From: Grimontia kaedaensis
Lineage (GTDB): Bacteria; Pseudomonadota; Gammaproteobacteria; Enterobacterales; Vibrionaceae
Reading direction: 5' to 3'
Assembly (NCBI RefSeq): GCF_023746615.1
Contig: NZ_CP082276.1
Coordinates: 186,001-250,000 of the forward strand
DNA length: 64,000 nt
The position numbers and the translations under genes are program-made. This document shows positions 44,426-52,783 of the stretch, piece by piece (the first letter of the stretch is position 1; each line of letters begins with the position of its first letter). The notes beneath the pieces were generated by a model. It saw nothing but the letters and a program-made list of their open reading frames with translations, had not been told where the DNA came from and ran no database searches.

Positions 44426-46249
44426 TTACTCCACGGTCACTGACTTCGCGAGGTTGCGAGGCTGGTCAACGTCGGTGCCTTTCAGTACAGCAACGTGATA
44501 CGCCAACAGCTGCAAAGGCAATGTGTAGAGAACTGGCATCATCACTGGGTCGCAATCGGGCATTTCAATCGCGTGAGTGATGTGCTCAGAAGCGAGTTCA
44601 ATGCCTTCGTGATTGCTGATCAGAATGACCTTGGCACCGCGGGCTGCGACTTCACGGAGATTCGATAGGGTTTTGCTCATCATCGGCCCTGGAGGCGCAA
44701 CCAGCACTATTGGCATAGCATCGTCAATCAGCGCGATAGGGCCGTGTTTTAGCTCGCCGGCTGGGTAAGCTTCTGCATGGATATAACTGATCTCTTTCAG
44801 TTTCAATGCGCCTTCCTGTGCCAGAGGGAAACCTGTTCCTCGGCCGAGGAATAATGTGTGTTCCGATTGCATCAGTGATGAGGCAATAGATTTTATTGAT
44901 GCTAACTGGTCAATCACGTTTGAAAGGCCAACTGGCAGGGTGAAGAGTTCTTTGATAGCGGCTTTCTCAGCAGCAGTATTCAGTCGGCCACTCGCTTTAG
45001 CTATGCGAAGTGCCATCAGCAGCAATACCATCAATTGGCCTGTGAAGGCTTTGGTTGAAGCCACGCCTATTTCTACGCCAGCCAAGGTACGCAGAAAGCT
45101 GTCGCTTTCCGCTGCCATGGTGCTGGTGTCAACGTTCAGAAGAGATATACAGGACAGCCCTTGCTCCTTGGTGTAACGAAGGGCAGCCAGTGTATCTGCC
45201 GTCTCGCCGGATTGGCTGATAAACAGCGACAAGGTGTTTGGTGAAAGTGGTGACTCACGGTAGCGATACTCTGAAGCGATATCCGCTTCTACAGGAATCG
45301 CAGCGTATTTTTCGAACCAGGTGCGGGCAACCATACCTGCATAGTAAGAAGTGCCACACGCTACGATAGATAGGCGGTCAAAGCGCGCAATATTCGAAGG
45401 GAACGTCTCGTCTTTCAACGTGAAAGAGGCGTTATCACAGTAGTGATTGAGGGTGTTGCGAACCACTTCTGGCTGCTGATGAATCTCTTTGAGCATGTAG
45501 TGGCGATAGCCTTGCTTGCCTTGGTCATGTTCAGAGACCTGCAGCGCTTTCATTTCGCGATGAGTCACGTCGCCAGCAGTATTGGTGATGCTCATTTCGT
45601 TCACACGGACTTTTGCCACATCGCCATCTTCCAGCATGCAAAGGTTGCGAGCCACGCTTGCCATTGCAATTGCATCAGAGGCAATGAAATGACCTGTGGC
45701 TCCCTGACCGATAACCAGTGGGCTGCCCAAACGGGCCGCGTAAACTGTGTCCGATTCTGAAGCGAAAATCACTGCAATACCAAAGCTACCGTCTAACATC
45801 GCCATGGCTTCACGAAGCGCAACTTCCGGCGTTAGGCCTTTGTCCAGATTACGTGTGATCAGCAGTGGTATGCACTCGCTGTCGGTTTCGCTGTTAAAGC
45901 GATAGCCATCGCTTTCCAAATCTGCTTTCAACACACTGTAATTTTCAATAATACCGTTGTGTACTACAGCGACTTTTGGCGTCATATGTGGATGGGCGTT
46001 GGTCTCGGATGGCGCGCCATGGGTCGCCCAGCGTGTGTGGGCGATGCCGACAAAGCCTTCCAAAGGTTGTTCTTTCAAGAGGGTGCTCAGTGCATCCAGT
46101 TTGCCAGGTGCGCGGCGGCGTTGAAGACCGTTACGTTGAGCAATCACCAAACCGCTTGAATCATATCCACGATATGACAGGGCGCGAAGGCCTCCAACTA
46201 ATGCTGAAGTGACTGACGTTTCTGAGATAGCTGCGAAGATTCCACACAT
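44426..46249 (-). CDS. glmS: GlmS, glutamine-fructose-6-phosphate aminotransferase, in the sypL position
   Basis: A 607-residue enzyme making glucosamine-6-phosphate, the precursor of UDP-N-acetylhexosamines. The N-terminal Cys2 glutaminase domain begins MCGIFAAISETSVTSALVGG and includes HTRWATHGAP. Two SIS isomerase domains follow (IVACGTSYYAGMVA; LFLGRGTGFPLAQEGALKLKE), and the C-terminus ends with the conserved PRNLAKSVTVE. ATG 46249 has AGGAG 7 nt upstream, making Cys the exposed residue 2. It has its own sigma-54 promoter and SypG-type site. It is probably a locus-dedicated paralogue supplying amino sugar. Confidence 0.93.
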   Translation of the reverse strand: MCGIFAAISETSVTSALVGGLRALSYRGYDSSGLVIAQRNGLQRRRAPGKLDALSTLLKEQPLEGFVGIAHTRWATHGAPSETNAHPHMTPKVAVVHNGIIENYSVLKADLESDGYRFNSETDSECIPLLITRNLDKGLTPEVALREAMAMLDGSFGIAVIFASESDTVYAARLGSPLVIGQGATGHFIASDAIAMASVARNLCMLEDGDVAKVRVNEMSITNTAGDVTHREMKALQVSEHDQGKQGYRHYMLKEIHQQPEVVRNTLNHYCDNASFTLKDETFPSNIARFDRLSIVACGTSYYAGMVARTWFEKYAAIPVEADIASEYRYRESPLSPNTLSLFISQSGETADTLAALRYTKEQGLSCISLLNVDTSTMAAESDSFLRTLAGVEIGVASTKAFTGQLMVLLLMALRIAKASGRLNTAAEKAAIKELFTLPVGLSNVIDQLASIKSIASSLMQSEHTLFLGRGTGFPLAQEGALKLKEISYIHAEAYPAGELKHGPIALIDDAMPIVLVAPPGPMMSKTLSNLREVAARGAKVILISNHEGIELASEHITHAIEMPDCDPVMMPVLYTLPLQLLAYHVAVLKGTDVDQPRNLAKSVTVE

Positions 46250-46306
46250 AGTCTTTCTCCTTGGTTTTCTTTTCCGCTCTGATAGAGCGCCTTTTTCCAA
46301 GAAGAC

Positions 46307-46323
46307 AGCACTAACTGTGCCAA
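46307..46323 (-). promoter_or_regulatory. Sigma-54 promoter of glmS-sypM-N-O
   Basis: The minus strand reads TTGGCACAGTTAGTGCT: GG (46321-46320), 10 nt, GC (46309-46308). The TGGCAC -24 is perfect; the -12 is GTGC. It lies about 58 bp before the glmS ATG, with the SypG-type dyad 63 bp upstream. Placement corresponds to the sypM promoter of V. fischeri. Confidence 0.72.
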
Positions 46324-46357
46324 GAAATAATAATTATAATTTTCATATGGATAGAGT

Positions 46358-46385
46358 AAAACGCCGTACGTTAAAACGGCGTTTT
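46358..46385 (-). terminator. Intrinsic terminator after sypK
   Basis: A perfect 10-bp stem AAAACGCCGT / ACGGCGTTTT with an 8-nt loop lies 35 bp past the sypK stop on the minus strand, with the 3' arm itself ending in T-rich sequence. It separates the sypH-K and glmS-sypO transcripts. Confidence 0.8.
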
Positions 46386-46398
46386 CTCATTTTGAAAG
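46384..46398. promoter_or_regulatory. SypG-type enhancer site upstream of glmS
   Basis: TTCTCATTTTGAAAG, an exact TTCTCA-N3-TGAAAG, lies 63 bp upstream of the -24 element of the glmS promoter. It abuts the terminator stem after sypK. Confidence 0.65.
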
Positions 46399-46419
46399 TC
46401 AGATTAGTCAGGTTGACGG

Positions 46420-47847
46420 TTAGTTTGCCGTTTGCCCTCTCATCGCCTGGATAGAGAACTTTGGTAGCAGGTTGAAGCGTTGTGCCAACAGTACCATCGA
46501 GCCAAGTGCCATGATGATTAGCATCAGGCGCGCGATGTCTGACCATTCATAGGTGGAAACGTATAGCCAGAAGCAACAAAAACTTCCGCACAAGAGCAAG
46601 GCAGTCAGCGGGTAAGGCAGATGGTAGAGATGTTGGCTTACAGCATAGAAGAACACAAATCTCAGGCCTTGGGTAAATGTCAGTGCCATCAGTACACCCA
46701 TCACGCCGTGGCTATTGCCCCACCAAATCAAAGTGCCTACAGCAACAAAAGCTGATACAACATTAATAGCCATCTGACCATAAGTAGTGTCTCCTGCGAA
46801 GCTGCCAAGGTTGACCAACTCAGCTAACTCTTTAAACAATGCAGCAATAATCAGAAAAACGGTAAAAGTCGCTGCGAGCTGATAGGTATCTGGCAGCAAC
46901 CAAGTGATGGCGAGAGGTGCCAAAAATGCTACTAAAACCGAAATCAGCATCACAGCAGTCAGACCAAAGCAGGTATAACGTGTTGCTATTTCCCGTCCAT
47001 TGACACCGTAAAGCACATCGAACCGTTTTGGCATCCACCACATACCGAAAGGTTGCAACAACAGTACGACAGCCAGTCCGAATTTAGCGGCCACACCGAA
47101 CTGCGCGACTTCTTCCAGTGAGCTAACTTCTGCCAGCACCCAGCGGTCAAAGCCATTCATAGTAAATGCCATCAAGCCACTTGCCATGATAGGAATGCTG
47201 TAAATGAGTGACTGCTTGGCGACGGGCATGGAGAACGCCAGACCCGTTTCACGGATTTGAATGATAAATAGGATCACAGATTGTACAATGGCGGCTATGA
47301 TGCCTGCTTCTAGAACGCCATCTACACCGCGGCCAGCAAGCAACATCGCGACAGTGAGTGCTGCTTGGAACAGCGCGCGCCCGACAGCGACAGAGAAGAA
47401 AGTAAAGGCACGGTTTTGCATGCGAATCCAACCGAGAGGCACTGCAATGCAGCCTTCAAGTGCCAACATAAGAAGCACCAAGCGCAGTTGATATGTTGTT
47501 AGACCTCCTGGCACAAAACTGTCGAGCCATGCTGCTAATGCCCATGACAATGGAATAACCACGGCACATACAATGAGAGTGAGGGTAAAAATCCGCGCTG
47601 ACATGGTGAGCCTTTCTGCTTCCGATTTACAGCGGCCCACAAAGCGGTATAGCGCATCTTCAAGACCTAACCCCACCAGAATACTGCCGAGCGCTGCAAT
47701 ACTGCTTACAATCTCCAATTTACCGAATTCTGCCTGTGGCAGTTGATGGGTGATGAAAGGCAGCATCAGCAGAGAAATGCCTTTCATCAAGGCCATGCTG
47801 CTGCCATAGAGCAGTGCCTGCTTCATCATGGGTGAGAGCGCTCTCAT
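46420..47847 (-). CDS. sypK: SypK-like oligosaccharide flippase (Wzx/MOP superfamily)
   Basis: A 475-residue polytopic membrane protein with about 12-14 helices and the MOP-superfamily N-terminus SMALMKGISLLMLPFITHQL (about 17-36). Conserved elements include VGLGLEDALYRFV and a central YSIPIMASGLMAFTMNGFDR. It should flip lipid-linked repeat units across the inner membrane. It overlaps sypJ by 4 bp. No Wzy-type polymerase follows; glmS does. The equation with sypK rests on order and family. Confidence 0.82.
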   Translation of the reverse strand: MRALSPMMKQALLYGSSMALMKGISLLMLPFITHQLPQAEFGKLEIVSSIAALGSILVGLGLEDALYRFVGRCKSEAERLTMSARIFTLTLIVCAVVIPLSWALAAWLDSFVPGGLTTYQLRLVLLMLALEGCIAVPLGWIRMQNRAFTFFSVAVGRALFQAALTVAMLLAGRGVDGVLEAGIIAAIVQSVILFIIQIRETGLAFSMPVAKQSLIYSIPIMASGLMAFTMNGFDRWVLAEVSSLEEVAQFGVAAKFGLAVVLLLQPFGMWWMPKRFDVLYGVNGREIATRYTCFGLTAVMLISVLVAFLAPLAITWLLPDTYQLAATFTVFLIIAALFKELAELVNLGSFAGDTTYGQMAINVVSAFVAVGTLIWWGNSHGVMGVLMALTFTQGLRFVFFYAVSQHLYHLPYPLTALLLCGSFCCFWLYVSTYEWSDIARLMLIIMALGSMVLLAQRFNLLPKFSIQAMRGQTAN

Positions 47848-48986
47848 CCTTGAACCTCGTCACGGGCCAGCGCTGCTTCATTGCGTGCAACTTGTTGGGT
47901 AAGTGCTTCGCATACTGCCGAGAAGCAAAGTTCGGCTCGATACTGTCGCGCGATTTGAAACGCTTCATCACCCAGCATCTTTAGCATGGGCATATTTTGC
48001 TGCGCTTTTGCCAACGTGCGGGCGAGATCTGCTGCGTCATCAGGCATGTATTTCAAACAATTTTCGCCGTCGCTTAGTTGGGTGTCCCAATAAGCACCGT
48101 CAGAAGGAATAATCACACACATGCCCGCCGCCATGGCTTCCAGAATCGACAGCCCAAAAGGCTCTTTGGTACTGGTAGACACAAAAATATTGCTGCTGGC
48201 GCGAATCGCATCCAGTGAGTCAGGCGCTTCATGCCAGAACACTTTGGAGATGCATTGAGGTGCTTCACTGATGGCCAAATTGGTCTGCTTAGGGCGAATG
48301 AAACAGATGTGGGTTTCAGGGCGATCAGATGGCTTCATGTGTGATAGTGCTTTGGTCAATGTATCCAACCCTTTCCACTTCAGAAGTGACGCGGCCCAAA
48401 ACAAAACCGCATAGTCGTATTGGCAGCGACTCGGCCAGAGCACTTTTGGAAGGCCATTCCGAAACGTTTGAAATTGTGGGTAAGCGGAAACATCCTCACC
48501 GCGGCCTGTCGCTCTGATGGCGTTGTTTAGTGAGTCGTGTGTTGAGTCGAGATAATAGATCTCATTCGCTGACAACAGGCATCGGCCAATGGTGCGCGAG
48601 CGGGCAACCGGGCCATGCACCATTTGTACAATTCGATAGCCCAGCAAAGAACGCGCAATATACACACCTAGGTCAACACCAGGTCCTGAGGCAGCGAGTG
48701 CGGTGTCCATTTTACCTACGAACAGGCGAAGCCAGATGATCTGCAGAGCAATTAGGAAGTGTCGGGCAAAGTAACTCAAACCTTGCTCGGTTTTCTCAAG
48801 TGACTTAGGCATATGTAGCCGTTTTACGTAAGCCTTGGTTTTGGCCCAGGTATCAGGGTCTGAGGTGAGAATGGAGATTCGCACCTGTTGTGATTCCAAT
48901 TGGCTCAATATATGTTTGGTTGATACCTTGGACCCGCCCGCAAATGGGATAGGATCAAGAATCACAATGTGCTTTAAACGGCTCAT
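47844..48986 (-). CDS. sypJ: SypJ-like GT4 glycosyltransferase
   Basis: A 380-residue GT-B enzyme: LKHIVILDPIPFAGGSKVST at the N-terminus, FWAASLLKWKGLDTLTKAL at the donor domain start, and STKEPFGLSILEAMAAGMCV with the GT4 E-x7-E-type motif. ATG 48986 with GGAGG 8 nt upstream is the start; it shares one base with the sypI stop (TAATG). It overlaps the flippase gene by 4 bp. Confidence 0.85.
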   Translation of the reverse strand: MSRLKHIVILDPIPFAGGSKVSTKHILSQLESQQVRISILTSDPDTWAKTKAYVKRLHMPKSLEKTEQGLSYFARHFLIALQIIWLRLFVGKMDTALAASGPGVDLGVYIARSLLGYRIVQMVHGPVARSRTIGRCLLSANEIYYLDSTHDSLNNAIRATGRGEDVSAYPQFQTFRNGLPKVLWPSRCQYDYAVLFWAASLLKWKGLDTLTKALSHMKPSDRPETHICFIRPKQTNLAISEAPQCISKVFWHEAPDSLDAIRASSNIFVSTSTKEPFGLSILEAMAAGMCVIIPSDGAYWDTQLSDGENCLKYMPDDAADLARTLAKAQQNMPMLKMLGDEAFQIARQYRAELCFSAVCEALTQQVARNEAALARDEVQG

Positions 48987-50236
48987 TACGCAGCCTCCGA
49001 AGGTTGACGACGCAGCTTTTTTACAAAGTTGAGTGACGCTTTCACCGGTGGCACTAACTGCCATTGGTTTGTCCAGCGAGCGGTCATCTTCGGATTGGCC
49101 AACAGCGATTGGTAAAGTGCCTCGAAACGCTCGGTATGTTGGGTGATGGTGAATTCTGCCATCACTCGACGATAACCATCCTGTGCAAACTGAAGGCTTT
49201 GTTCCGGATTCGTGAAGAGGTGATAAGCAGCCTGTGAAATAGTATGGGCATTGTCAGGTTGAACCAGAATGCCGGTTTTATTGTGGGCAATCACACCTGG
49301 GATACCGCCGACACGAGGCGCTACAACCGGAAGTCCTGCAAGATTGGCTTCTGCCAGAGTCAGGCCAAACACTTCTTCCCGTGCGCCGGAGAGATACACA
49401 TCCGCACCACCACGCATCAATCCAACCACGTTTTTCTGCTCACCAATCAAGTGAATGCGATCCTCAAGACCGGCTTCCACGACTTGTTTTTCCAATGCCT
49501 CACGTTCGCTGCCTTCGCCAATGACCACCAGATGAATGGGTAGACGAAGCTCTCGCATTTGGCGGCAGGCTTCAATAAGAAGGTCAACACCTTTGCGGTG
49601 GATCAGGGAGCAAACGGTGACCGCGACAAAAGCGTGGTAAGGAATACCACATTTTTTGCGGATATCCTCAACGGGTTGGCTCAGCAGCTTTTCTGTGTCG
49701 ATACCATTTGGGATCACCTGACAACGGGCTTTATTTGCGCCATCACTAAGCAGCTGGTCAACAACAGGTTGGCTAACGCCTACTGCCATGCTTGCATGAT
49801 GAAACCCAAGAGTAATGCGATCGCGCAGTGGATAGCGTGAATGCAGATGAAGCACCAAAGGTAACTTTCTCGCGCGGGCAACTAGGTTTAGCCATTGAGA
49901 AGGTGCACCGCTGTTTGAATGCAGCAGGGAGATTTGATGCTTATCGACAATGCGAAGCCCTTCGTTGACCAATTTGCTGTAGCCGACCACATCCCATTTT
50001 GGCGCTTGCTCGCCAAACAGCAGGGTAAAGTTGCTGACATAGACTGGAATATTTAGCTCACGTACTTCTTCCGCCATCGCTTCATTGTTACACCAAAGCA
50101 CAGGTGCAAAAGCCGACTTGTCGAGATGGGTAAGCAGATCAAGTAAGCAACGTTCACTGCCGCGGATCCAGTTGTCACCGTAATGTACAAACAAAATGTT
50201 CTGACGGGTTTGTTGGGCTTGTGGTGAATGCATCAT
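48986..50236 (-). CDS. sypI: SypI-like GT4 glycosyltransferase
   Basis: A 416-residue GT-B enzyme. It starts with NILFVHYGDNWIRGSERCLL, then has HSNSGAPSQWLNLVARARKL and VIPNGIDTEKLL in the hinge, and GAREEVFGLTLAEANLAGLP with the GT4 donor motif. Its own sigma-54 promoter (50296-50312) and SypG-type site match the known sypI promoter. A terminator separates it from sypH. Confidence 0.87.
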   Translation of the reverse strand: MMHSPQAQQTRQNILFVHYGDNWIRGSERCLLDLLTHLDKSAFAPVLWCNNEAMAEEVRELNIPVYVSNFTLLFGEQAPKWDVVGYSKLVNEGLRIVDKHQISLLHSNSGAPSQWLNLVARARKLPLVLHLHSRYPLRDRITLGFHHASMAVGVSQPVVDQLLSDGANKARCQVIPNGIDTEKLLSQPVEDIRKKCGIPYHAFVAVTVCSLIHRKGVDLLIEACRQMRELRLPIHLVVIGEGSEREALEKQVVEAGLEDRIHLIGEQKNVVGLMRGGADVYLSGAREEVFGLTLAEANLAGLPVVAPRVGGIPGVIAHNKTGILVQPDNAHTISQAAYHLFTNPEQSLQFAQDGYRRVMAEFTITQHTERFEALYQSLLANPKMTARWTNQWQLVPPVKASLNFVKKLRRQPSEAA

Positions 50237-50295
50237 TGTTTCTCCTCCAGTCCTATTAGGCGATGAATGCGCCGGACTTGCTTTTTACTGACTTG

Positions 50296-50312
50296 AGCAA
50301 AGACCGCGCCAA
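50296..50312 (-). promoter_or_regulatory. Sigma-54 promoter of sypI-J-K
   Basis: The minus strand reads TTGGCGCGGTCTTTGCT, with GG (50310-50309), 10 nt, GC (50298-50297) and a perfect TTGC -12. It lies about 60 bp before the sypI ATG, with the SypG-type dyad 64 bp upstream. Confidence 0.75.
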
Positions 50313-50335
50313 GTTGCTAAGCGACTGAATTAAAT

Positions 50336-50365
50336 GAGCCTGAGTGAGATTCCTCACTCAGGCTC
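50336..50365 (-). terminator. Hairpin terminator after sypH
   Basis: A perfect 13-bp stem GAGCCTGAGTGAG / CTCACTCAGGCTC with loop ATTC lies about 40 bp past the sypH stop; the minus strand then reads ATTTAATT. It sits between the sypI enhancer site and the sypI promoter, within the DNA that would loop. Confidence 0.75.
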
Positions 50366-50373
50366 TCGGTTCT

Positions 50374-50388
50374 CTTTCATTCTGAGAA
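50374..50388. promoter_or_regulatory. SypG-type enhancer site upstream of sypI
   Basis: The minus strand reads TTCTCAGAATGAAAG, an exact TTCTCA-N3-TGAAAG, 64 bp upstream of the sypI -24 element. Confidence 0.65.
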
Positions 50389-50404
50389 TCAAATAAGACG
50401 ATGC

Positions 50405-51406
50405 TTATAGTGAATAAGCCTTCAGCAGTTTTGGAACGACAGCTTCGGCGGAGTAATGTTCTTTCACGGTCGAAATCGCATTGAGCTGCCACATCGATCT
50501 TTTTTGTGGATCGCTATTACGCCAGTCATGCACAACATCAACCATGGAGGTGACATCGCCTTGTTTGAGCAGCCAACCGTTCTTGTCATGTTCGATAAGC
50601 TTATCTAATGCTCCAACGTTGAAGGCAGCAACAGGAATGCCACGAGCCATAGCTTCCAAGGATGACATAGGTAAACCCTCTGCGCGTGAAGGAAGAACCA
50701 ACAAACCGATACTTGGCCATACTCGGCGCATGTCAGTTTGTGCGCCGTGAAAGACCACATTGGCAGGGGCTGACGTCTCAAGTTCCTTGCGCATAGGCCC
50801 GTCACCATAGACGTGGAAGTCGAGGTACGGGAAATGCTTGGCGAGTAGGACAAAACGGTCAGGTGCTTTTTCTTTACTCAAGCGCCCGACAAAGGCGATT
50901 TCCTCTCCTGAAGACAGGGAAATGTCACGGGCGTTAATAAAGTTGTCTGAGAGTTCAGCCGGACATGGAATAGTCGAGAGAATAGGGGTACTGACCGCAA
51001 ACACTTTATCAGCCAGGAAAGCGGTATGGCGATCAAGCCAATCATATATTTTTAGCTTGCCGTGCTTTTCTTCTCCACTATGAAAAGTGCTGGCGCAGGT
51101 AATGCCCATCATTTTGCAGATTGGGCGTACTAAAATTCCTGCCTTGTATCCGTGAGTATGGATAACATCGGGTTTCTGTTTGCGAATTTCTCGCCACAAG
51201 GTTGTCAAACGTCCATCTAGTACCTCACATTGAAGGCCTGCATATAGAAGATGACGCTGAATGGGGTGGCTGCCGTAGTTGTTGAGAAACACAACGGTAA
51301 CTTTATTTCTGGCACTCGCTAAACCCATAGCGAGATGTTCAACATGGGATTCGATACCACCAAATCCGCGGCTGTCTAACACTAACCAAATCTTCTTTGT
51401 GTCCAT
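50405..51406 (-). CDS. sypH: SypH-like GT4 glycosyltransferase
   Basis: A 333-residue GT-B enzyme: WLVLDSRGFGGIESHVEHLA at the N-terminus, KPDVIHTHGYKAGILVRPI, EIAFVGRLSKEKAPDRFVLL and LLVLPSRAEGLPMSSLEAMA at the donor site. I prefer ATG 51406 (MDTKKIW) to GTG 51415; ribosome-site evidence (GGGTGA) is modest. It has the best sigma-54 promoter of the locus (51453-51469) and is terminated before sypI. Confidence 0.87.
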   Translation of the reverse strand: MDTKKIWLVLDSRGFGGIESHVEHLAMGLASARNKVTVVFLNNYGSHPIQRHLLYAGLQCEVLDGRLTTLWREIRKQKPDVIHTHGYKAGILVRPICKMMGITCASTFHSGEEKHGKLKIYDWLDRHTAFLADKVFAVSTPILSTIPCPAELSDNFINARDISLSSGEEIAFVGRLSKEKAPDRFVLLAKHFPYLDFHVYGDGPMRKELETSAPANVVFHGAQTDMRRVWPSIGLLVLPSRAEGLPMSSLEAMARGIPVAAFNVGALDKLIEHDKNGWLLKQGDVTSMVDVVHDWRNSDPQKRSMWQLNAISTVKEHYSAEAVVPKLLKAYSL

Positions 51407-51452
51407 TTTTATCACCCGTCATCAATGAAGAAATTGATCGATAAATATCAGG

Positions 51453-51469
51453 AGCAAAGTTGGTGCCAG
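51453..51469 (-). promoter_or_regulatory. Sigma-54 promoter of sypH
   Basis: The minus strand reads TCTGGCACCAACTTTGC, with TGGCAC and TTGC both perfect and GG-N10-GC spacing (GG 51467-51466, GC 51455-51454). It lies about 50 bp before the sypH start. A sypH-specific promoter is not among the four classical V. fischeri syp promoters as I remember them. Confidence 0.8.
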
Positions 51470-51532
51470 AGTGTTAACTGATTGAAATTTAATAATTGGC
51501 TATGACGGGCTTCAGCTGCAAACTATTGAATT

Positions 51533-51547
51533 TCATCAAAATGAGAA
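51533..51547. promoter_or_regulatory. SypG-type enhancer site between sypH and galE
   Basis: The minus strand reads TTCTCATTTTGATGA (TTCTCA-N3-TG), 66 bp upstream of the sypH -24 element. It is the only clear copy in this divergent region, so it may also serve the galE sigma-54 promoter about 220 bp away. Confidence 0.6.
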
Positions 51548-51559
51548 ACCGTGAACGGC

Positions 51560-51594
51560 GAATTCGTCAAAGCGCATGTCAAAATGACGAATTC
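51560..51594. repeat. Perfect 10-bp inverted repeat in the sypH-galE intergenic region
   Basis: GAATTCGTCA (51560-51569) and TGACGAATTC (51585-51594) are exact inverted copies with centres 25 bp apart. Each half is itself partly palindromic (CGAATTCG). The spacing fits two adjacent operator sites on nearly the same DNA face. The binding protein is unknown. Confidence 0.5.
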
Positions 51595-51766
51595 ATCCTC
51601 GGCACGAAATCCAATCGCTTACAAAAGTGAAACAACAAATGAGGTGAGTGGTAGGCACTTAAAATGCTAAAAGAATGCGATTTACAAATTATCTTAATGT
51701 TTCTTATAGAGTTAATTACTGCTTTCCAAGCCTGTCTTTTATCTGAAACCCTCCAAAAATTAAAAT

Positions 51767-51783
51767 CTGGCAAACCCTTTGCA
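51767..51783 (+). promoter_or_regulatory. Sigma-54 promoter of the galE-like gene
   Basis: CTGGCAAACCCTTTGCA-type sequence with GG (51769-51770), 10 nt, GC (51781-51782); the -12 TTGC is perfect and the -24 is TGGCAA. The predicted start is near 51795, about 30 bp before the ATG. No SypG-type dyad lies at the usual 64 bp. Confidence 0.7.
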
Positions 51784-51823
51784 AAGAGCCCGTTTAGAAC
51801 CCCCAAAAAGGACAGAGGTCTCT

Positions 51824-52762
51824 ATGGCAAGTTATTTAGTTACAGGTGGATGCGGGTTTATCGGTTCCCACCTTGTCGAATCGCTGCTGGCAGACGGTCA
51901 TCATGTGAGAGTTGTTGATAACCTTTCTACTGGCTACCGCACCAATGTGCCAAGACACTGCGAGCTTAGAGTGGCTGATATCTGTCAGCCCGGAATGTTA
52001 GAAGAAGCGATGAAAGAAATGGACGGCTGCTTTCACCTTGCCGCCATCGCCTCTGTCGAGCGCTCAAATGAGGAGTGGATTGAGACCCACGATATTAATC
52101 TGACTGCCAGCATTCGCGTGTTTGAAGCTGCGCGTACTGCTAAAACCCCAGTGGTTTATGCTTCTTCAGCTGCGGTTTACGGCGATAACGCTGACATGCC
52201 GTTATCTGAACGCTCTATCCCCAGACCGCTCACTGCTTACGGTGCCGATAAGCTGGGTTCAGAGTTGCACGCCCGAGTCGCTTCGATGGTACATGGTGTT
52301 CCGACGACGGGCTTGCGTTTCTTTAACGTGTTCGGCCCGAGACAAGACCCGAAGTCACCCTACTCTGGGGTTATCTCTATCTTTGCAGATAAGATTATGG
52401 CCTCGCAGCCTTTGACCATATTTGGGGATGGTGAGCAAACCCGTGATTTTATCTATGTAGGAGACGTAGTACGTTTCCTTCGCGGAGCCATGTCGACTGT
52501 CTCAACATCGCCTGAAGTATTTAATGTTTGTCGCGGTGAAGCTTTGTCAGTTAACCGTCTAGCAACAACTTTAATGTCCTTGACCGGAACGGAGGTTGAG
52601 ATTTCCTACCTTTCTGCACGCAAAGGCGATATTCGCACGTCTATTGGAAGCCCGATGCATGCCAAAAAGGAGTTGAGATTGAAGGCGCAAACCTCGGTGA
52701 CAGAGGGTTTGAGGAAGTTGATTACTTATCTGATTGAAGAAGGAGAGCGCTCTGTTGGTTAA
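51824..52762 (+). CDS. NAD-dependent sugar epimerase (GalE/WbpP-like)
   Basis: A 312-residue extended short-chain dehydrogenase. Its NAD motif GGCGFIGSHLVESL lies near residue 8, VVYASSAAVYG supplies the catalytic Ser region, and TAYGADKLGSE carries the Tyr-x3-Lys. RFFNVFGPRQDPKSPYSGVI and DGEQTRDFIYVGDV are typical of UDP-sugar 4-epimerases. It should make a UDP-hexose or UDP-HexNAc for the exopolysaccharide. ATG 51824 is chosen over the longer frame. It is the only plus-strand gene of the locus, lying between sypG and sypH, and has its own sigma-54 promoter. Confidence 0.88.
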   Translation: MASYLVTGGCGFIGSHLVESLLADGHHVRVVDNLSTGYRTNVPRHCELRVADICQPGMLEEAMKEMDGCFHLAAIASVERSNEEWIETHDINLTASIRVFEAARTAKTPVVYASSAAVYGDNADMPLSERSIPRPLTAYGADKLGSELHARVASMVHGVPTTGLRFFNVFGPRQDPKSPYSGVISIFADKIMASQPLTIFGDGEQTRDFIYVGDVVRFLRGAMSTVSTSPEVFNVCRGEALSVNRLATTLMSLTGTEVEISYLSARKGDIRTSIGSPMHAKKELRLKAQTSVTEGLRKLITYLIEEGERSVG

Positions 52763-52783
52763 GTTCAGGAAAGCGTTCAAAAG

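Noticed and set aside
51579..51806. 75-codon minus-strand frame between sypH and galE
   Set aside because: Overlaps the galE sigma-54 promoter and has no recognisable features.
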